From an uncultured Desulfovibrionaceae bacterium (lineage in GTDB: Bacteria; Desulfobacterota; Desulfovibrionia; Desulfovibrionales; Desulfovibrionaceae), in contig CAMTOM010000113.1 of NCBI GenBank assembly GCA_947074125.1, forward strand, positions 1-5,615: DNA of 5,615 nt, given 5' to 3'. Positions 1-5,615 of the stretch are shown piece by piece (the first letter of the stretch is position 1; each line of letters begins with the position of its first letter). The position numbers and the translations under genes are program-made. The notes beneath the pieces were generated by a model that saw only the letters and a list, made by a program, of their open reading frames with translations, was not told the origin of the DNA and did no database searches.

Positions 1-284
1 GTATTCGTGACGGAGGAGAAAGTCCTCTTGAGGTGACCAGTGAGGTAACCCTGGACAGCAAAAAGGCAATTAAAGAAAAATCAATTGTCTGTATGGAGTG
101 CGGCAAGTCTTTTCGCATTCTTACCAAGAAGCATCTTGCCTCACATGGCTTGACACCTAACGAATACAAAGAAAAATATGGTTATAAAAAGACTATGCCT
201 TTAGTGTGCAAGTCATTGCAGCGTGAGCGTCGCAAAAAGATGCGTGAAATGAAACTTTGGGAAAGACGCGGACTGGAGAAATAA
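1..284 (+). CDS. MucR/Ros-family zinc-finger transcriptional regulator, 3' part (5' end outside window)
   Basis: The frame is open from the window's left edge (first full codon at position 3) to TAA at 282-284, so about 93 C-terminal residues are seen and the true start lies upstream. The GTG at 33 is in frame but falls inside the usual linker of such proteins and is unlikely to be the start. The visible part carries a C2H2-like finger, CMEC followed after ten residues by HLASH (CX2C-X10-HX3H). Next come GLTPNEYKEKYG and a very basic tail (RERRKKMREMK). This arrangement is that of the MucR/Ros family: small DNA-binding proteins that use one zinc finger plus flanking basic segments to bind AT-rich promoter DNA, usually as repressors or nucleoid-like regulators. 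Family members are numerous in Desulfovibrio-type genomes, so the target genes cannot be guessed. The gene ends just before a strong terminator. The family call is firm; the role is inferred. Confidence 0.9.
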   Translation, partial: IRDGGESPLEVTSEVTLDSKKAIKEKSIVCMECGKSFRILTKKHLASHGLTPNEYKEKYGYKKTMPLVCKSLQRERRKKMREMKLWERRGLEK

Positions 285-308
285 GTACCATCTCTTTAAT
301 AAAGATAG

Positions 309-339
309 AAAAGAGCACCGTTTTTACGGTGCTCTTTTT
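309..339 (+). terminator. Rho-independent terminator, probably bidirectional
   Basis: AAAAGAGCACCGT (309-321) pairs perfectly with ACGGTGCTCTTTT (326-338) around a four-T loop (322-325). The GC-rich core is followed by TTTTT at 335-339. It starts about 25 bases after the regulator's stop codon. Read on the opposite strand, the same stem is followed by TTTTCTATCTTTATT, so it can also end transcription coming from dnaE, whose stop lies about 155 bases away. No other convincing terminator is seen between 340 and 494. The hairpin is directly visible; the two-way use is inferred. Confidence 0.9.
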
Positions 340-494
340 GTTGTATGAACCCATCATGCGGGGGTTATTTGGGCACGTCTTGCGTTGTAGGGAAGATTTC
401 TTTCTGTATCGTTTGTTTTGCAATACGATGATTAGAATGAATGCCCGCTATGTGAAGAAATTGGTGTCTTAGAGCCTATTGTAGTGTGTTTGGC

Positions 495-3400
495 TTATGT
501 CCGCCACTCGCGGAGGGCGGTGTCCAGGTCTGGGCCAGGCGTTACGGAAAACTGTGAACCAAGACTGAGGAGGCACTGATGATCATCAATAACAACCAGA
601 GCTTCCGTTTCCACTTTGCCTTTATATGCTTCCAGAATATCTTTGAGGCGGGTAATGGAATGTGTATCAAGGCGGTTTGTGGGAATCTGGATGCAGACAG
701 GGGTGTTATTTGCCTGGCAGGCCTCTGCCAGAGGTATGACTTTGATACCTATAAGCTTGAGTTCCTGCATTTTTTCTTCATTCTCTGAATCCTCATCGGT
801 GCGGCTATCGGCATTTTGGGTGCTGATACGTGCTTCCATATAGAGGGGGGCATCGGAGTCCAGTAGCTGACGGGTATTTTCATCATACACACGAGAAAAA
901 AATGTTGCTTCACCGTGGCTTGTGAGGTCTTCAATAGTGACGAAAGCCATTGGCTCGCCTGTTGTTTTGGTATAAACTTTCTTGACGCTGGTGACGAGTA
1001 CGGCACAACGGCATTCTGTACCTGGCGAGAGTTCCCGAACATCCTCCAGTGTGGCCAGTCCAAGTCGTTCAATTTCACGCCGGTAGGGTTGCAGTGGGTG
1101 GCTGGTCAGAAAGAAGCCGAGCGCTTCTTTTTCCGCGCGCAGTTTGAGCTCATTACTCATTTCAGGCAGATCCTGTTCTGGGCAGTCGATGCCGATGCCA
1201 GAGCGTGGCGCGCTTTCAGTTTGTGGGGTGAGTCCGAGTAAGGATACTTGATTTGAATCTTTTTCCTTAGCCTTTTTTTGTGCGCGGACGAGTACTTTTT
1301 CCATGCTTTCCAGCATGGCGGCGCGTGTGACATTGAAGCAGTCACAGGCTCCACCCTTGATAAGTGATTCCAAAACCCTTTTGGTCACTTTACGCAGATT
1401 TACCCGACAGGCCATGTCAAAAAGCGAAGTATACTCACCGTCATTTTGCCGATTCTCTACAATTTCGCGAATGGCCTCATCGCCTACATTTTTGATGCCG
1501 CCAAGGCCAAAGTAGATAATCCCATCCTTCGCTGTGAATGCCCGCAAGCTTCTGTTGACCGAGGCCTGCGAGACCATAATACCCATATCTTTACAGGCTG
1601 AGATGTATTTGAGGAGTTTATCCTGATTGCTCATTTCAGAGCTGAGCAAAGCCGCCATGAATTCAACTTTAAAGTGTGCCTTCAGGTATGCTGTATAATA
1701 AGAGATAAGAGCGTAGGCAGCGGAGTGGGATTTATTGAAACCGTATTCAGCAAATTTTTCCATAAGGTCAAAAATTTCATTGGCCTTTGTGTTTTCTATG
1801 CTGTTTTCTGAAGCTCCTGTGACGAATTTTTCACGTTCGGCAGCCATGGCTTCGGCTTTTTTCTTACCCATTGCCCGTCGCAGCAGGTCTGCCCCCCCAA
1901 GAGTGTAGTTGGCGACAATCTGCGCAATCTGCATGACCTGTTCCTGATAGACAATAACCCCATAGGTGTCTTTGAGACAGTCTGTGAGTGACTCCACAGG
2001 ATAAATGACGGGCAGTTGACCGTGTTTGCGTTTAATGAACTCATCCACCATGCCAGAACCAAGAGGGCCTGGACGGTAAAGAGCCAGCATGGCGATAATA
2101 TCTTCAAAGCAGGATGGACGAAGCTGGCGCAAGTACTGGCGCATGCCTGAACTTTCTACCTGAAAAATACCATCAGTATCACCACGGGCATAAAGGTCGT
2201 ATGTGGCGGTATCGGTAAGGGCAAGATTGTCGAGGTCGGGGGCAATCAGACCCTGCTGTGTGATATTGTCCAGAGTATCCTGGATGAGGGTCATGGTTTT
2301 CAAGCCCAGAAAGTCGAACTTCACCAGTCCTGTTTTTTCCGTCATGGGGCCATCAAACTGGGTGACAAGTTCGCCTTTTTTCCCACGGTAAAGGGGCAGG
2401 TATTCATCCATTGCCTTGGGGGAAACAACAAGACCAGCCGCGTGAGTGGAGGCGTGTCGGGAAAGTCCTTCCAGACGGAGTGCAGTATCAATCACCTCTT
2501 TAACGCGCACGTCCATTTCAAGAAGTTTGCCCAGTTCCGGTTCTGCCTTGAGCGCTTTTTGAATGGTCATTTTTGGGTCTTCGGGAATAAGCTTGGCGAT
2601 ACGGTCGGTATCGGCAAAAGAAAGCCCCAGAGCGCGTCCCACATCGCGTACGACAGCGCGGGCTTTCATCTTTCCCAAAGTGGTGATTTGGGCAACGGCG
2701 TTTTCGCCATAGGTATCAACCATATAGCGAATAACTTCAGGGCGGCGGCGTTCGCAACAATCCACATCTATATCGGGAAGCGAGACGCGTTCGACATTCA
2801 AAAAGCGCTCTAAAAGCAAATTATAGGGCAGGGGAGCAATGTTGGTAATGCGCAGCGCCCATGCCACCAGTGAACCGGCGGCAGAGCCACGCCCAGGGCC
2901 AACGGGAATTCCTTGATTCTTGGCCCAGTTAATGAAGTCCTGCACAATAAGAAAATAACCCGGAAAGCCCATCTCCAAAATAACTCTGATTTCATATTGC
3001 AAGCGTTCGCGGTAGATGGCGGGGTCAAGAATGTCTTTGTCTGGATGTTTTTCCAGGCGGCGTTCGAGTCCTTCTTCAGCAAGTTTGCGAAATTCTTCTT
3101 CAATGGTTACATTTTCAGGAAGCTTGTATTGCGGAAAATAGTGATTGCCAAAGTCAAGTTTGACAGAGCACATCTCAGCAATGCGTACTGTATTGCTCAG
3201 AGCCTCTGGCACATGGGCAAAGGCTTTTTCCATTTCTTGCGGTGATTTATAGTAAAGCTCTCGCGTGTCAAATTTCATTCGCTTGGGATCATTAATAGTG
3301 CTTTGCGTCTGGATGCATAGAAGAATATCGTGCGCCTCCACATCATCCGCATTGAGATAGTGGCAGTCATTGGTTGCGACAAGAGGCAAGCCCGTCTTTT

Positions 3401-3977
3401 GGGCAAGCTCAATCAGGCGATCGTTAAGGACTTCCTGTTCTTTCAGTCCGTTTGATTGGAGTTCCAGATAAAAACGGTCGGGATAAATATCCATATACTC
3501 ATGAGCGAGAGCCAGGGCGTCATCCATCGTGCTGCGCATGAGTGCGCGGGGGATTTCACCTGCAAGGCAGGCAGAAAGGGCTATTACGCCCTCGGAATAT
3601 TGTCGGAGCTGGGCTTTATCTACTCTGGGGCGGTAATGAAACCCTTCAAGGTAGCCCTTGGTGACAAGGCGAATCAGATTATGGTAACCCGTCTCATTTT
3701 CTGCCAGCAGAATCAGATGATGGCGTTGTTTGGCGCGCTCTGATTCCCTGTCGGTATGGTCATGGCAAACATAGACTTCACAGCCGAAAATGGGCTTGAT
3801 ATCGAATTCTTTGCAGGTGGCTGCAAAATAGGCGGCACCAAAAAGGTTGCCATGATCAGTAATGGCGACCGCAGGCAAATTAAATTCTTTGGCCTTGGCA
3901 CATAATTTCTTGAGAGAAATGGCGCCGTCCAGCAAACTGTATTCCGTATGGCAGTGCAGATGAACAAAATTGGACAT
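495..3977 (-). CDS. dnaE: DNA polymerase III subunit alpha (replicative polymerase)
   Basis: This is the catalytic subunit of the replicative DNA polymerase III holoenzyme (C-family polymerase), 1160 residues, the same length as the E. coli protein. Domains in order: PHP (about 4-270) with HLHCH (6-10), ITDH (39-42), CE (66-67), HH (86-87), SAC (135-137) and NDCH (203-206); polymerase core with GPGRGSAAGS (360-369); catalytic aspartates in PDIDVD (D402, D404) and KFDFLG (D555); fingers with VYQEQVMQ (676-683) and FNKSHSAAY (747-755); helix-hairpin-helix region (about 820-880); probable beta-clamp motif QVSLL (910-914); OB fold (about 985-1052); C-terminal tail that would contact tau. The chosen ATG (3977) begins MSNFVHLHCH, where the family normally starts, and has a Shine-Dalgarno sequence. 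The frame stays open 57 codons upstream, but that extension is unlike DnaE. A short acidic insert lies at about 1054-1071. No frameshift or missing core motif is seen. Confidence 0.98.
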   Translation of the reverse strand: MSNFVHLHCHTEYSLLDGAISLKKLCAKAKEFNLPAVAITDHGNLFGAAYFAATCKEFDIKPIFGCEVYVCHDHTDRESERAKQRHHLILLAENETGYHNLIRLVTKGYLEGFHYRPRVDKAQLRQYSEGVIALSACLAGEIPRALMRSTMDDALALAHEYMDIYPDRFYLELQSNGLKEQEVLNDRLIELAQKTGLPLVATNDCHYLNADDVEAHDILLCIQTQSTINDPKRMKFDTRELYYKSPQEMEKAFAHVPEALSNTVRIAEMCSVKLDFGNHYFPQYKLPENVTIEEEFRKLAEEGLERRLEKHPDKDILDPAIYRERLQYEIRVILEMGFPGYFLIVQDFINWAKNQGIPVGPGRGSAAGSLVAWALRITNIAPLPYNLLLERFLNVERVSLPDIDVDCCERRRPEVIRYMVDTYGENAVAQITTLGKMKARAVVRDVGRALGLSFADTDRIAKLIPEDPKMTIQKALKAEPELGKLLEMDVRVKEVIDTALRLEGLSRHASTHAAGLVVSPKAMDEYLPLYRGKKGELVTQFDGPMTEKTGLVKFDFLGLKTMTLIQDTLDNITQQGLIAPDLDNLALTDTATYDLYARGDTDGIFQVESSGMRQYLRQLRPSCFEDIIAMLALYRPGPLGSGMVDEFIKRKHGQLPVIYPVESLTDCLKDTYGVIVYQEQVMQIAQIVANYTLGGADLLRRAMGKKKAEAMAAEREKFVTGASENSIENTKANEIFDLMEKFAEYGFNKSHSAAYALISYYTAYLKAHFKVEFMAALLSSEMSNQDKLLKYISACKDMGIMVSQASVNRSLRAFTAKDGIIYFGLGGIKNVGDEAIREIVENRQNDGEYTSLFDMACRVNLRKVTKRVLESLIKGGACDCFNVTRAAMLESMEKVLVRAQKKAKEKDSNQVSLLGLTPQTESAPRSGIGIDCPEQDLPEMSNELKLRAEKEALGFFLTSHPLQPYRREIERLGLATLEDVRELSPGTECRCAVLVTSVKKVYTKTTGEPMAFVTIEDLTSHGEATFFSRVYDENTRQLLDSDAPLYMEARISTQNADSRTDEDSENEEKMQELKLIGIKVIPLAEACQANNTPVCIQIPTNRLDTHSITRLKDILEAYKGKVETEALVVIDDHQCLLSLGSQFSVTPGPDLDTALREWRT

Positions 3978-3981
3978 GATA

Positions 3982-3987
3982 TTCCTT
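3982..3987 (-). promoter_or_regulatory. Ribosome binding site that fixes the dnaE start
   Basis: On the minus strand this reads AAGGAA, followed by TATC and then the ATG at 3977-3975. It is a good Shine-Dalgarno match at short-to-normal spacing. It supports this ATG over the in-frame upstream start at 4148, which would add 57 residues without resemblance to the DnaE family. Confidence 0.8.
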
Positions 3988-4029
3988 AGAGAGAGGAAGG
4001 GGAAAGTAAGATGCGCAGTAAAAAACAGT

Positions 4030-4058
4030 AAGCTAGCACAAAGCTTCTTCCTTCTCAA
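4030..4058 (-). promoter_or_regulatory. Candidate sigma-70-type promoter for dnaE
   Basis: On the minus strand, TTGAGA (4058-4053) resembles the -35 box at five of six positions. Exactly 17 bases separate it from TAGCTT (4035-4030), a weak -10 box matching three of six. Transcription would begin near 4023, giving an untranslated leader of about 45 bases that is pyrimidine-rich before the Shine-Dalgarno. The spacing is right but the -10 box is poor, so this is only a candidate. No equally plausible promoter facing the divergent HD gene was found in the same gap. Confidence 0.3.
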
Positions 4059-4152
4059 GGTCGTTCTTGTAAGAGTTGTGCCCATACCTCTTTCTTCTCT
4101 GTGCTTTGCACTTGCCTTGCGTATGTTCCAGACGTACAAGAAGCCCATGAAT

Positions 4153-4935
4153 ATGTCTCTTTTTCAGTATGAGCAGTGGTTTCTTTCCCGTGCTGAGCGT
4201 GAATGTGCGGCATCGCCGCAAGATCAGGCTCCAATGCATTTGAAAATACAGCATACGCTTGCGGTGCGGGATATTGCGCGGCACATTGCCCAGGCGGAAG
4301 GATTTTCCGAGCCGCTTGCGAGAGCTGCAGAGCTGGCAGCCCTTTTTCATGATGTTGCCCGTTTTGAACAGTATGTACGTTTTCACACCTTCAAGGACTC
4401 TCTTTCCTTTAATCACGCTTTGCGTGGCACACAGATTCTGAAAGCATCGGGAGTGCTGCAAGGCGAGGCATACGCTTCCTATATACTAGCAGCTATTGCC
4501 ATGCATAATCGCTATGCCATACCCCCTCATATTCAAGGCGAATTGCGTTTGCTGGCAGCCGTGGTACGGGATGCGGACAAGTTGGATATTCTTCGCGTGA
4601 TGCGTGAACATCTTTGTTGTGCGGGTGCTAAAAGCGAGGCCGTCGTTCTCGGCGTTAAGGACGAGCCACAGTTGTTTTCTCCCATTATTGTGGAAACAGC
4701 ATTGGCGGGAAAGCTGGCATCATATGCTGATTTGCATTATGTGAATGACTTTCGCTTGTTGCTTGGGACGTGGATTCATGATCTGCATTTTTCTTACAGC
4801 CGTCAGCGTCTGTGTGAGGATGGACATGTACATCGTATAATGGAAGAACTTCCAGATTTGGATCCTTTACAAAAAGCACGTCGCCATCTGCTTTGTCTTA
4901 TTCAGCGTTCGGGTTGTTCTGTAGGGAAAACATAA
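4153..4935 (+). CDS. HD-domain metal-dependent phosphohydrolase
   Basis: The protein has 260 residues and belongs to the HD superfamily, which hydrolyses phosphate esters of nucleotides or related compounds using one or two divalent metals. The signature residues are all present: H34 (KIQHT), H66-D67 (LFHDVARF), H88 (FNHAL), H118 (AMHNR) and D140/D142 (RDADKLD). The two extra histidines between HD and the last aspartate suggest a binuclear site. There is no signal peptide or membrane segment, so it should be cytoplasmic. The start at 4153 has AGAAG (4139-4143) nine bases upstream. The ATG at 4147, two codons earlier, is possible but leaves only three bases after that purine run. The frame stays open further upstream into the dnaE promoter region without family-like sequence. 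It is divergent from dnaE and one base ahead of the next gene. The family is firm; the substrate cannot be told. Confidence 0.9.
   Translation: MSLFQYEQWFLSRAERECAASPQDQAPMHLKIQHTLAVRDIARHIAQAEGFSEPLARAAELAALFHDVARFEQYVRFHTFKDSLSFNHALRGTQILKASGVLQGEAYASYILAAIAMHNRYAIPPHIQGELRLLAAVVRDADKLDILRVMREHLCCAGAKSEAVVLGVKDEPQLFSPIIVETALAGKLASYADLHYVNDFRLLLGTWIHDLHFSYSRQRLCEDGHVHRIMEELPDLDPLQKARRHLLCLIQRSGCSVGKT
4923..4927 (+). promoter_or_regulatory. Ribosome binding site of the 183-residue gene, inside the HD gene's end
   Basis: AGGGA lies nine bases before the ATG at 4937 and within the last codons of the HD gene, whose TAA ends one base before that ATG. This layout suggests translational coupling of the two genes. 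Confidence 0.6.
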
Positions 4936-4936
4936 T

Positions 4937-5488
4937 ATGCAAAAAGACTCGTTATATTCACGTTTCGCTGCATGTCTGTGTTGTGCTGTTCATGTGGTAT
5001 CGCGCGAGGTGGAAGGTGTTGTGGATGAGGCTTTGCGTGGATATCTTGAGCGGCAGTGCTGGCGTTTTGCCCGTGCCTGTATGCGTAATGCTTTGCTGTC
5101 CAGGGATTCTTTTGGTGTCCGCTGGGCACGGCTCTCGCCCATTGCTGAAGGTGAGGCAAAGTCGCCTTCTGGACTGATTCCCTGTTTTTTTCTGGATCTT
5201 GCGATGCGGGATCAAAAAGAGGCAGAAGAAATCTTACAGCACACGTTCGCGCATTATGGTAGAGTTTTTGTAGTGGATTTTTCTTTGGCAGAGCGGAATC
5301 TTGAGCTTCCTGCACATGCGTGCCTGCGTGCTGTTCTGGCGCTACTCGCACCGCAAATGGCGAAGAGGCGGCAGGAATTTCTCAAGAATGGCGGTTTGGA
5401 AAAAATATGTTTTCCCTATCCAATACGGGCACGGCGTCGCCTTTTAGGGGGGACAGTGACAATAGCGCTTATCGCGGAACAGGAATAG
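4937..5488 (+). CDS. Uncharacterised protein resembling the C-terminal half of a class I methyltransferase
   Basis: The protein has 183 residues and is not firmly recognised. Its second half follows the order expected of the back half of a class I AdoMet-dependent methyltransferase. A beta-4-like stretch, IPCFFLDLAM (81-90), leads to a helix and then a beta-5-like GRVFVVDFSLAERNLELPAH (108-127). After that come a helical part, NGGLEKI (151-157) and a closing hairpin-like strand pair with LLGGTVTIALIA (169-180). The glycine-rich AdoMet loop expected near the N terminus is not visible, and the protein is shorter than typical enzymes of the class. It is cysteine-rich (eight, at 13, 15, 16, 41, 48, 83, 129, 158). 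The hydrophobic stretch at 10-21 is too short and poorly placed to be a convincing signal peptide. It is almost fused to the HD gene by a one-base gap, so the two are probably co-transcribed. It may be a degenerate or non-catalytic relative; the methyltransferase link is an inference from pattern alone. Confidence 0.5.
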   Translation: MQKDSLYSRFAACLCCAVHVVSREVEGVVDEALRGYLERQCWRFARACMRNALLSRDSFGVRWARLSPIAEGEAKSPSGLIPCFFLDLAMRDQKEAEEILQHTFAHYGRVFVVDFSLAERNLELPAHACLRAVLALLAPQMAKRRQEFLKNGGLEKICFPYPIRARRRLLGGTVTIALIAEQE

Positions 5489-5509
5489 ATGGAGAAAAGC
5501 ACATATTAA

Positions 5510-5552
5510 ACGAACCAGGCCGAAATATCACAGGTGTTCTGGCTGGTTTCGT
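5510..5552. other. Imperfect inverted repeat, possible weak terminator
   Basis: ACGAACCAGGCC (5510-5521) can pair with GGCTGGTTTCGT (5541-5552) with one bulged base on each arm, around a loop of about 19 bases. It lies 21 bases after the stop of the 183-residue gene, where a terminator would be expected. No T-tract follows on the plus strand and only a short TTTAATA follows on the minus strand, so termination is doubtful. It could equally be an RNA structure or a binding site. Confidence 0.3.
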
Positions 5553-5559
5553 GCGTACT

Positions 5560-5570
5560 GTGAGTCTCAC
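5560..5570. promoter_or_regulatory. Perfect 11-base palindrome, possible operator
   Basis: GTGAG-T-CTCAC is a perfect inverted repeat with a single central base. It sits 11 bases before the ATG at 5582, a position where a repressor could block a downstream gene. A palindrome of this length can arise by chance, and no regulator with this site is recognised, so the role is speculative. Confidence 0.25.
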
Positions 5571-5581
5571 TAACTGTTCTT

Positions 5582-5615
5582 ATGGGCCAAGGTCTTTTTT
5601 ACGCATCTTCCTGTT
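5582..5615 (+). CDS. Possible start of a flavodoxin-like gene, cut by window end
   Basis: From ATG at 5582 the frame reads MGQGLFYASSC and stays open to the end of the window. GLFYASS resembles the first strand and start of the phosphate-binding loop of flavodoxins (GLFYGSST in the FldB type). Only eleven residues are visible, and no Shine-Dalgarno is seen before the ATG. An in-frame stop at 5561-5563 excludes a start further upstream. It may be no gene at all. Confidence 0.25.
   Translation, partial: MGQGLFYASSC

Noticed and set aside
33..35. GTG at 33 as the start of the zinc-finger regulator.
   Set aside because: The frame is open to the window edge and family members have an N-terminal region before the finger, so the gene most likely begins outside the window.
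257..472. Small + strand reading frame crossing the regulator's end, the terminator and the intergenic gap (and a - strand counterpart at 193-423).
   Set aside because: Both run through a terminator hairpin, show no recognisable domain and lack a convincing ribosome binding site.
2442..2813. Antisense reading frames of about 100-120 codons within dnaE (for example 2442-2813, 915-1241, 2913-3245).
   Set aside because: They lie fully inside a strongly conserved gene on the other strand, and no domains are recognisable in their products.
3978..4148. A 57-residue N-terminal extension of DnaE from the in-frame ATG at 4148.
   Set aside because: The extension does not resemble DnaE, whose family starts near MSNFVHLHCH, and the ATG at 3977 has its own Shine-Dalgarno.
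3970..4152. A longer N terminus for the HD protein starting at 3970.
   Set aside because: It would overlap the start of dnaE and its promoter region, is not HD-like, and would make the protein unusually long at its N terminus.
4966..4999. Signal peptide or lipoprotein box in the 183-residue protein (FAACLCCAVHVV).
   Set aside because: The hydrophobic run is short, has no proper lipobox context, and the rest of the protein looks cytoplasmic.
5599..5615. A minus-strand gene ending in QEDA-stop at the right edge.
   Set aside because: Only four codons are visible; this is too little to support a gene.

Overview
The window is an ordinary bacterial chromosomal segment carrying a replication gene. 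It holds the 3' part of a MucR/Ros-type zinc-finger regulator gene (+), an intact gene for the DNA polymerase III alpha subunit, dnaE (-), an HD-domain phosphohydrolase gene (+), and a small protein gene (+) whose second half looks like the back half of a class I methyltransferase. The right edge has a non-coding stretch and possibly the first codons of another + strand gene. The closest fit for the organism is a sulfate-reducer-type deltaproteobacterium (Desulfovibrionaceae). The reasons are the MucR-like protein with its CX2C-X10-HX3H finger and the 'GLTPNEY' tail common in that group, a proteobacterial-length DnaE of 1160 residues, and moderate GC. This assignment comes from protein flavour only and no search was run.

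Layout: the left gene (1-284) is cut by the window edge and ends just before a strong hairpin-plus-T-tract terminator (about 309-339). Because A-rich sequence precedes that hairpin, it also reads as a terminator from the other side, so it probably serves dnaE too. dnaE converges on it and ends at 495. The 155 bases between terminator and dnaE hold nothing else I can support. dnaE runs from 3977 to 495. Its start was chosen at an ATG with a clear Shine-Dalgarno sequence, 57 codons inside the longest possible reading frame.

A gap of about 175 bases separates dnaE from the divergent HD gene (4153-4935) and must contain promoters for both directions. Only a dnaE-facing candidate could be proposed. 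The HD gene and the 183-residue gene behind it (4937-5488) are one base apart and almost certainly form an operon. Beyond 5488 there is an imperfect hairpin, an 11-base perfect palindrome, and an ATG at 5582 that opens a frame running off the window and starting with a flavodoxin-like peptide.

How the genes relate: DnaE is the replicative polymerase. Its PHP domain keeps the metal-binding histidines, aspartates and glutamate that the E. coli protein has lost, so intrinsic exonuclease activity is possible. The HD protein is a metal-dependent phosphohydrolase of unknown substrate. Its partner appears to lack the AdoMet-binding motif, which makes that pair the least explained part of the window. 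I see no CRISPR array, mobile element, tRNA or rRNA, and no clear sign of a new defence or mobile system.
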